In this document: positions 10,441 through 20,900 of the stretch, in pieces | How the letters are laid out: each line of letters opens with the position of its first letter | How positions within the stretch are numbered: position 1 is the stretch's first letter | From: Seriola aureovittata | Taxonomy: Eukaryota > Chordata > Actinopteri > Carangiformes > Carangidae | Length of the DNA: 64,000 bases | NCBI RefSeq assembly: GCF_021018895.1 | Contig: NC_079376.1 | Coordinates: forward strand, 17,788,001-17,852,000 | Direction of reading: 5' to 3' | The notes under the pieces: model-generated | The model's database searches: none | What the model was told of the DNA's origin: nothing | Seen by the model: the letters and a program-made list of their open reading frames with translations, nothing else | Program-made: the position numbers and the translations under genes

Positions 10441-13400
10441 ACCTAGTCGCTGACAGACGTGTGCAAATGCACAAACATAAGTATCACTGAGCAGGTGGTG
10501 GGGTGGATGAGTGAGATAAGAGCAAGTGAAACAGGACAGAGAACATTTTGGGAGCAGTCAAGAGACGGGGCCCATCAACATGAAGAACATGACCGGTTCT
10601 TTGCAAGCTGTGCGTGCTCCAGAACAATAAGATCCCATATTGACATCACAGGATAAAGAAAAATGAAGGTAGACTGTTGTTAATCAAAACCACACTCTCC
10701 CTCCCATAGTCTCAACTAATGAACAGAGGTCCATAAAAGACTTGCGCAAATGAGTGTTTCCTGTGGCGATTCTTAAAATAGACCACCAAGAGTAGTGTAA
10801 TCTCCAGGGCCATACCTTTAGGGTACAGAGTGGTGGATTTCTGTATCAATAAATAACCAGGCTGCATGAGTCTAATTACAAACCTGAGAGGATTTAGACT
10901 CCCCCCTCTGCACCTGGGTAAGGAATGCTCTCCTGTGTTTGTGTTGATGGGAGGTTTGCACTTAAACTTACAGGGAAGCAGAGGGGGACGAGAGCTTATG
11001 TGCTTCTAATTAATAAAATCTCCTTAGGGGGAAAATGTGCTGAAAGCGCTGCATGACTGTAACAATCTCTTTCTTTCTTTCATGTCAGCGCAGGCACTGT
11101 ACATGCGAGTAAGCAATAAAGCAACATGTTTTCAGGTTGTTTCACTAACAACATTTGCAATGTGCACTGAGGGTGTAAGCGTCAGGACACAGTTTTTCTC
11201 TGCAGCACGTCTCAAGAGGCCGTGTGGGTTCACATGTACACATGTAAGCGTGAGATGCTTAGAAGTTAGAAGTTCTGAACACAACCTTCACACTTCTGCA
11301 TGCTCGTGTGTGTGCATACTTTCCCCTACTGCTAAATGAGGTGGGTGATCCTGCATTAGGAATCCACTAATCCAGACCACCCGAAGAGTTTTATTACTCT
11401 GGGAATTCAGCTGAGCTTAGTTAGTGTCACCTCAAGGTCTAAGTGCTGCTACGCTGACAAAAACACAAGAACACATATAGTTTGTTATGTAATCTCTCAT
11501 CTTAGTACCATATCTGTTTTTGACTGAAGTGATCGCTCGTGGGCTTGCTACAAGTCACATTAAAAATTCTTCTTTCTTCCGGTAGTTCAAAATGACACAG
11601 CAACAGAACACAGTAATCTTTGTGACAAGAAAATAGCTGCAAATGAAGCGCTATGTGGTGCACAATCTTATCCTAAGGCAAGAGAGCTGCACTGTGTTTG
11701 ACTACAAAGAAAAACACCAATAGCGCTAAATTTTTAATGCAGTGTTTTACATATATGCATAGAAAATTTTCAATAGTTGTTCCTGAAAAAAGTTTGATGA
11801 TATTAAATATGAAGATATTAGAAATTTTAACAGTCTCAAGTTAGAAGTTCTGAACACTTTGCCACATCCTTCACATTGTTAACATAAGAAAGACGTTAAA
11901 CATACAATCTGAGTTTTGTAATTTTTACAAAATAGCACATATTTCCATCCATCCATTTGCGTGGTCAGTAATACCTGTGATGCAGACGGCCTCTTGTCCC
12001 GGCCTCTCTTTGTAAGGTTGTCGAGGCCTTTGAGCGAGGAGAAAAGTCCTCTCTTGCGCTGTCTATAAGTCAGGGACAATGAGCGCCTCCTGAGTGTGGC
12101 CTCATCTCTGGAACAGATCTGAACAGATTACACAATATCAGGACTTGGATCAGTTAGCTCAACAAAAAATTTCATCTAATCAGACCATCTTAATTAGGTT
12201 TATTTTCCTCCAGTAATGTATAAAGGGAGCGTTAGCAGGGTGCTTTTTAGTTTCAAATAATTATAAGATTTCAAAGGTTACTGTTAGACATCAAGTAAAT
12301 TAAAACTGAAGTATCTAATACAAGGAGCTACTGAGCACCCAAACAAGACACACTGCTGGTTCTCTGATTCTTTATTTTTAAATTCATTCATTTGTCCTTT
12401 CCCAGTGCCTGTCCTGGGGTTCCTCACCAGGGCATGGAAGGAGGAGACAGAGAAGATCCCCAGGCGTCCCAGGGTGGTTTTGGTGGGGCGGCTGGCGATA
12501 GCTAGCAGGCTCTTTGGGTTGGGCAGCTCTCCACCCTGTAGACTGGCCAGGTAACATCGCATCCTGAAGAGATCCATGTTAAACCTCTCCAGGTTCTGCT
12601 CCCACTGCTGGATCTGAAGGGAAAAGAAGAATATTATTTTGGTAAGTTGGGTAGAGGTTCTCAATGTGAATTTGGTGGCTGAGAAAAGAAGGTTGAGGGG
12701 AGGTAATGGAGCGAGCTGGGAGAGGAGGGAGGGAGGGGAGGGAAAAGGGGGAGTCAAAGAGGGAGATCTAGGGTCAGTTGAGTGCTTTCCATCAAGCGGC
12801 AATTGCTTGCAGATGTTGGTGGAGGGCATATATTGGTGGAGGTTTGATAGTGAGGGGTGACTATGTATCTCGCAAAGGAATGAGTACGTGTGCAGTAAAT
12901 TGAAATACCCATTTTTTATGTAAGTCTAGAGAGGATAGTGATGTTGCACAGACCACCCGTTAAACCTCCACCATGCACACGTACACACACACACACACAG
13001 TACATACACACAATACAGTTGCCTTCCCACTAACTGTTTGCAGTATGTAAGCTATGAGAAAGTGCTTATTTTGTTGGCTGGAGACTTGTTTTAATGAGAA
13101 CATTCAAGCTAAACAACACTCTGTAACAACTGACTTTAATGGGTCTCGTCTGCACTGCAAGTTCATTTACAATAACGCACCCTATGGCGTTGTCCCATTA
13201 GGTCTCATTAACATTATGAACAAACTGAGGAGGGATGGGAGAGTTGTGTTTTATGAACCTCTGACTTAAACAAATTCAAACATCTTAAACAAGGAACTTG
13301 CACAGAAAATCACCAAGGGACATTGGTGTGCTATGTTATGTGCTAAACCCATGAAAATGCCTATGTATGTTGCTGTGCAGGTGGCCTCCGTTAACAAGTC

Positions 13401-14883
13401 TTGGGTCAATGACATTCAGCCATTATTCCCATTCCAGACATGAGACCAGCTGCTTGGAGTCCACATGCTTTGGTTAAAAAATGACCTTGCATTTTGGTAT
13501 GTCAGTCATTCAAATAATTAAGAGAATGAGACACAAGAATGAAGCACTACCAGCATCCACATCAAACTTCATCTCTAGGAAATCAGCAGGGTTAAGATGC
13601 ATATTACTACAAGGACATAAAAGGTTTGAGACTAACTTTTAAAAGAATAAGTGAAATAATTTGTCTCTTACAAATGAAAACTTGAATTCATGAGCAATAA
13701 AAACACACCATTGCTCAGTTTTAGCGCTACAGCTTTACTTGGTCTGGTATGACCAGTAGCTTTTAGTAGCTAATATTAGCAAACTTTATAATGATATAGA
13801 TGTACTATACTGAGTCAGTTTGCTAACTTGATGACTCTTCTCTACTTGTTCTACTGTTACAACATGTTTTAGCATTTAGCATAATTTTGTCATTGTCACT
13901 TGTGGCCACATTTGCCGCAAGCAAGCAAAAGTTGCACAGTCTCATTTTGCTGTGTACGATAACTACCAGCTAATTACCAGCCATTGCTATGGACTATAGA
14001 GAGAGAATATGGGCAACTAGCCTCGTCTGAAAAGTTAAACGTAGCTCATAATATAAGACAACAACCAAAAAGTGGGTCGCCTTACTTGGATAACGGTCAT
14101 CATATAGTATTAGCATGGTTAGCATGGAGCACCAAAGCAAATGATTCACCACGGACACATGGGTGACTTTGGTGTCTATTTTCCCATCACATAATAGGCA
14201 AGGTGACAAACTTCACATATTCACTCTAATGCCCGGTAATTCCGGTCATGTCTAATACTTAGCATTATTCTGCTGAACCCGAACTCAATGTCCATAAATC
14301 CTCTGATGTGTTCCAGACTTCCAGAGAGTAGACTGAAGACGACTTGAGATGAGGAAGGTGGTATTACTGGGCAAATCAGATAAGCTCCTTCCTCAAAAGC
14401 AAAGACAAATTTAGGAGAGTCGCTGCTTTGGATAAACTCATGTCTATGTGTAACTATCACACAAGATCCTAGCATGCTTCTGATTTACATGCCATCTGGA
14501 TGTGTTTGTCAACAGTCAAATATCTGCATTTTCATTCGAGGATGTTCAAAAATAGTCCTGGGCAGAAAATTCGAGTTGATGATTAATGCCAGGGTGTATC
14601 ACTGAGCAGCAGAATTTTTTGAGAGAGGCCTGAATGCAGTCAGTTGCTTAATATGTGTAAGCAGGTTTGAATCAGCGCAGTGACACAATCAACCAACATC
14701 AGTGAAAAACAAAACGTGTTTAGGCCCATCTGGCCTGCGTGCGCCACTTATTCACATCCATTTCAGAGCCATTGAGCTCAGCAGAAATAAGACTTTCTTT
14801 TAACAGATTCTCATCTTTTCTTGCTGCCCAATCTCTGTAAAAGCCCAAATGCATAATAAGTCTTTCAATGCAACTTGATCGCA

Positions 14884-14936
<53 letters not shown>

Positions 14937-17900
14937 TGTGCGTGTGTGTGTGTGTGTGTGAGCTTGTGTGTGTGAAAGAGGGGGTAAAGGCAGACTTCAA
15001 AAGAGGTCTACTGGCACTGATTTCAGTAGACATGGGTGGGGGTGGGCGGGGACATCAAAGTAGTGCCCTGTTGGTGCGAGACAACCCCACCGAAACCTTA
15101 AATCTATCATCAGCCTCTGGGCGCCTGTATCAGAGTCCTGTCCCATACCCCTCTGACCCTATCATTGACTCCAACCCCGTCTGTCTCTTTGTCTACGCTG
15201 AGGTGGCATACTGGCTAATTGGAAACAGATCCCAGCACAGTCAGTCAACTAGTCAGGCAGTGACATCTCCATTTGTCATTACTGCAGTGAGCTGTCCAGC
15301 TTCTATCTGCTCGTTCTTCAAAATAACATATTCATGTTTCCACTCAGGGTGCTTTAACTTAAGAACAAATAACAAGACGGACAGTATCCAATTTACTTTC
15401 CTAGCGCATGAGCAATCAGTGCATAAGGACATGGGCAGCTGATGTGGCCACACAGATGCAGAAAGTATACATTTACATTTATTGGCATTTTAAGGCTCTG
15501 ACCATCTGAGTTTCAGGTATAAAACAGCAGCGGGATTTTCCCACATTCCTCAACAAGCACTAGTTTCTTGTAAAAGTGTTTCTTGCTAAGCTATAGGTTA
15601 TGGGCTTTTTATACCCATCTGAAATCTGCTGTGTGTGTGCTACAGCACAGTGCTAGGTGCTTGGGATTCTCCCCCAGGCTGTGAGGAGGAGGAAGAGGAT
15701 AATGCATGTTGAGAGCCCATTACCAGGAAACATCTGGAATCCCAATCTGATGCTCGGGGAAGCGAGCTGCTCCCCTGGGCCCCTCGCGATGCGTTCGGGG
15801 ACTGATGCATTTAGGCCACTTCACCCACCCACAGACAAAAATAAAGCACAGGCTTGTCACCAGAGTGACAAAAATCAGGAAATTAAGTAGGGCACATCAT
15901 GTGGTTGCTACATGTATCATGCGGAACAATGACACAGAGGAGTCAGCAAATCATAGCATAGCTTGAGAAGAGCATACGTTACAGAGCTGATGTATCAATA
16001 CTGTAGAATAATGCAGCAGATTTTCTGTGAAATTTATCCCAAGGCCATGAAATGTAAATGTAATGTGTAAATAATGCAACAGCGGCCTCCAATATTGTGA
16101 CACTGGTATTAATTCCAACAAATTCAACTGATGCCGCAGTATCATCACCACCACCTGACCTGGTTCTCAATAGCTTTGCGGTTCTTTGGGTCGTTGACCA
16201 CAGTCAGCTGCAGCTCAGCCATCTTCTTCATCTTTCCATCCATGTCGATCTTCTGCAGCAGGCCTCGGACCTGGCTCCGCAGCAGACGCACCGTATCCTC
16301 CTTCCCCTGGCGCTTGGCCAGCAGCGAGGCACTGGCAGAGTGGATTGCTGTCACCCAATTCTCCAGGTCGGTCTGGTTGCTGGCCTGGAAGGGGCAGAGA
16401 GGGACAGGGAGTTAAATTTGATGAAGCAGTAAGGACAAGATTATTGTTACAAGATGAATTCAGAGATCCAAAGCCTTATAAATCTCCTAGGATTGCCAAT
16501 GCACCGCTATTGTGTTATTCTATCATACATCACAGTAAGATCATTGGGGCTGTGCTGGATCAATGAAAGAAACCTTGATTAACAGTTCCTCTATGGGAAA
16601 GCACAGGTTATGAACTCTTGCTGAAATTAAACATACATTTTCCATGTTAATAAGTCATTTCATGTGATTCAATCTAGCAGCAGAACATTGGTCGTGAACA
16701 CCTTTTTCAGTGACAATGTCTCATGCTCATGAGGCCTTGTGAGTGGAAACAAAAGGATGAAACTGAGGTTCTATCGTCATGTTACAGAGGTGATTTTCTC
16801 CATGCTTGCCTCCAGGGACACATCCCAGCACTATTTTATTAGATGTAGGTTTGGACCCCTGCGACATAGAGCAGTCTGAGAAACCTGTAATCTTGAGTGG
16901 AGGAGGATACACAGAGGGAGCCGAGGCTCTGCATGAATTTGGTACTGATATGTAGGCCAGTAATCGGGTAAATAGGATGTTCTCTCAGACCCTTTAGCTG
17001 AGAAGTTTGGGCAACCACATGCCGAAATTGGTCATTTCATATGCAAAGGAAAGGGAAGTGTGTCTCTGGTATAATTCAACCACATCTGTGTACTGCAACT
17101 GCGTGCAGTGGAAACATGCTGGTGTATATCTATTTGCTGTGTTGGCCTGACAGAGATGTACATGTCCAAAATACTTCAATGATTCAACTTTTCTAATTAT
17201 CTGCAACTGATTTTTGGTAGATGTTATATATGGAGAACTATATCATCTGACGTGTTTCACCTGAAAGAGGTAGACGTCTCCGTATGAGTTGCTAAGGCAG
17301 AAGACATTCTCCTTTTTGGGATGCTCAGGAACGGCCTGGACAATGCTGTCTTCGGCCAAGAGAGCGTAGCGAGGCGACAGCTCCTGCTCCGGAGAACCTT
17401 TACCATAAGTCTCATAGAACAGCAATGTACATCCTGGAATGAAGGTAGTGGAGATACAGACACAAAGACAAAGAGATAGAGACAGACACAGTCACAAACG
17501 TCATGAGCAAGTGATGCAGAAAGAAAGTGTAAATCATCAAGCTGAGTTTCTCTAATATTGTAAGTGTGTGTTTGGGGTTTTTACAGCTGTCGCTTAATGT
17601 TTTACAGACAAGATGTCCTTGTAAAAATATCTGAGAAATGAAGTTCAGCACGACTGGGATATTTGCAGCAGTATTGAAACATAAAAGCACAAAAGTTTTA
17701 CATACTCCCAAAAGGCCACTTGGAATCATAAAAATGATAAGACTGTCCTTGCTTGTACCTTTTCTTTTTTTGTAACTTCCAAGAGGTAATCTTCAGTAAA
17801 TACTTAGCAGTATGTGGACGTTCACACATTTGGTGGCCTGAATTTTTATCTACTTGACTAAGAAGCTTTTAGGGTTGGAAGGAAGGACGAATACTCAATG

Positions 17901-20900
17901 TCAAGTGTGATGCCATAGTCAAGGACGCAACTGCTGTTAAAAGGAAAACCTTGTCAACAAAAAGCAATCCGGTGCTCCTCAAACCTGACTTCAAGGAATT
18001 TGAATTTGGATAATCCACTTAACTCTCAATTTAGAACCACATGGCAGCACATTCTTTCACGCAATTTCAAGAATGACAAAAAATTGTTCCGCTCTCTTGC
18101 GCACCTCCTCCATCGCCAGACTCAAGCTCACCTTTCAGGGTCACCCAGTACTGCTTCCACTTGCGGCGGTTCACCAGCTCCAGCTTCCTGTCCTTGTGCA
18201 GTGTGACAAGGGGTTTAAAAGAAAGCCATCCGGCCCGTCGGACCACACCCTGCTCCTTCTCAAACAGTAGGTCCAGCTGCTCCAGGGAGCCCTCCGCTGA
18301 CTCGCTGCTGCTCTCCCCCTCTTCGGTGCCAGTGGACGGGTCTCTCCTCTCGCCCCCTCCCCCTCCGCCCTGTCCAGTGCCTGTCTCCAACTCCCTCATG
18401 AAGTTCTCATAAATGTTCTGGCGGAGGGCATCGCTGGTTGTTTGGTGAATGGCTCCTGAAGATTGGGCCCTGGACGCTCCAGGGAACCAGAGGAGGCTGG
18501 AGACCTGTGAGGGGGAGCTGGTGTCTGCCGTCAGGCCGTCGACTCCACTGTCAAACGCATCGCTCAGGTCCTTGTACCTGGTTTCCTGATAGGGCGAAAA
18601 AGACGGAGGAAAGGCATGATGATTGTGAGCAGATGTGGAGAGAAGATAAGACTTTCATGATGGCTAACAGTTTTACTGATTATTTGGCATTGGGCTAGTT
18701 TGGAAATTTCAAACTTAGCTCAGAGATTCATCGTTCCCATCTACATTTAGACAAAAAAAAAAAAAAAAACACAACCCGTTTGCCCTAAGACGTGCACACC
18801 TCTGTAAGCACTGTGAGCTTACGCTGGGACCAAAAATCAAACTCTTTTCAATTAGCCCTGAGGCTCTGCAATATTGCGGTTAGAAACTTCTGAAAAAATC
18901 TTGTCAAACCACTCAAACCTACTTCAAAGTCCGCATTACAGTCTCTAAATCTAAATCTTTCGCGAGGCTGAGAAAGTGGGACAAATTTCCTGTGATGGCA
19001 CCTGGGAGGTTGGAACCCTCCAGGCTCAGACAATTTCAAGTCATTTGAGGTCTGCTGTGGCTTCCCAATTCCCCAAATGAACACTTGATGGAATTGCACT
19101 CTTTCATGCCTAATGACAGCCTACCTACACTTGACTAGATTGCAGCATCGATTCTGCCCCTGGCAACAGAGTGGAGTGCTCTCAACATGCAGACACGCTG
19201 TATGTGCTGTCGCCACGAAGCTCATGCTCCATCTTTGTTTGTTAATGTGTCTCGCTCAGTTCTGTCCATGTCTTCTCCATTCTTGTTTCATGTCATTTTG
19301 ACTGTCTCTTCTTGATAGTTAGCAAACAATTCTTTTTTTTATTTTTTTTTATTCTCACATCCTGTAACCAGACAGTCCAGAGATCCTGTTTAGCTACAAG
19401 GATCTCTGTGAACCTACAGTGTTCACTTAATGACAGCCCTAACGTCCAACTGCCGCCATGACATACACAGTATTTGTATAGCATAACCGTAGGAATATCA
19501 GTACTGTGCACAGGGTGTGTTTTCAACAGCTTTACTTATTTTCCTTTAGCAGGCACAACCCAAATGTATCCACCGTCTCCCTCACCCTCCTCCAGCTGCC
19601 TTTCATTACAAGCAGGTTCTTGGTCTTTGGCATCACGGGTCACTGCGTGACCTTTAACCCCTCAACAGAGCCCTGGAGCCCAGGTGGAGGGGAGCCAGAG
19701 CTGGAGGTGCTCCTGACTTTGGTTGACCTGCTGAAAGGAGGCACTGTGACCGGCCCTTGAAGATTTATGCCGCAGAGGTTTCGGCAGTCAACAAAATGGC
19801 CCCCGAAGGACAGAGGAAATTCAGTCTGAAAACAAGCTTCAAGCACCACACTTTAATGTAAACTAGTTACAGGCCTCGTCAAAAAGAGAATCCCAGGTGT
19901 AAAACACTGATTCTTTTTTTTTTCTTTTTTTGCATGAATTGCCCTCAAGGTTTAATGGAAATTTAGTCTTTCTAGAATTGTCTCTAAAAACAGAGCACAG
20001 CTTGTTGGAGTTTGTCACCATTACCGGGAGCTGGCAATGGATTTTATTTTCTTTGATTAACCACACCTCGTTTTTAAGTTTCTTGAGGATTTCTGCAGGC
20101 AAAAAAGCACAGCCTTCTATCAGCCTTACGTCTGGAGAAGGAAACAAAGGCTTAAGTAAATCTGTGCCCCTGAAACTGGTTAAGCACCTGCACATGGCCA
20201 TAGATTAGCATGGTGTTATGGCAAGGAGGAGATTTAGTGGCAGACATTACTAATGTAAAGTGAAAGCAGTGGAACACTCAAAATGAATACTGCCCTGTCT
20301 ACTAGGTATTTGTCACTACAGAGGCAGGTGACAGTGTCAAGGCAAAGTATCTCATATATTTCACTCAGCATTATCTGCTGTTTAAGCACAAGGAGAAGCT
20401 CGCAAATTCTCAGAAGGAAATGCCACAGCGATTGTTATGTTCCGTCCTTTGGTTTGCTGTCAGACCCAGCTGACTGAACACCAATCCCTATTAGCAGATT
20501 TACTCTCTAAGGGATCATGAGGTGAGCCCAGAAAATCTGCACAACACAACAGCCAGAACAACCATAAGTCATTAATTAACATTAGAGGAGAGGTGGAGTT
20601 AAATCTTCAGCTAGGATTTAGTTTCTCTCTAACAGAGCCTCTCAGAGGCTTAAAGCTATTCTCTTGGCAGTGCCCAAACAGTGTTCTTAAAACTTTTACA
20701 AGGCAAAGCTAAACGAATTAATGCAGAAACAACTGCTTTCAAGCCTGAAAGACAGAAGGACATGAGTTCAGGCTCAGTTTGAACACATTTTTCATGTCGA
20801 ATTAAAGCTATTAAGAATGTAGTGGTTGTAGGATGTAATCCCATGGATCTTAAAACATGTGCAGGCAACATGCAGACAGTGCTGCGGTTATTTCCAACCT

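Larger units (their letters stand above)
12614..16159 (-). other. tiam2: tiam2 intron between coding exons 4 and 5
   Basis: This intron holds a G-quadruplex-like purine tract (12686-12770), a small CA run (12978-12999) and a long TG tract (14888-14974). The section 13730-14140 is AT-rich, with repeated TAGC/GCTA words like those in decayed fish repeats, but I could not assign a family. No exon is seen. Confidence 0.7.

Noticed and set aside
12284..12829. 181-codon minus frame around coding exon 5
   Set aside because: Only 12428-12613 is exon; both sides pass through clear splice sites into low-complexity intron.
14888..15442. 184-codon plus frame
   Set aside because: Its start is a TG microsatellite translated as CVCVCV, and the remainder has no recognisable domain.
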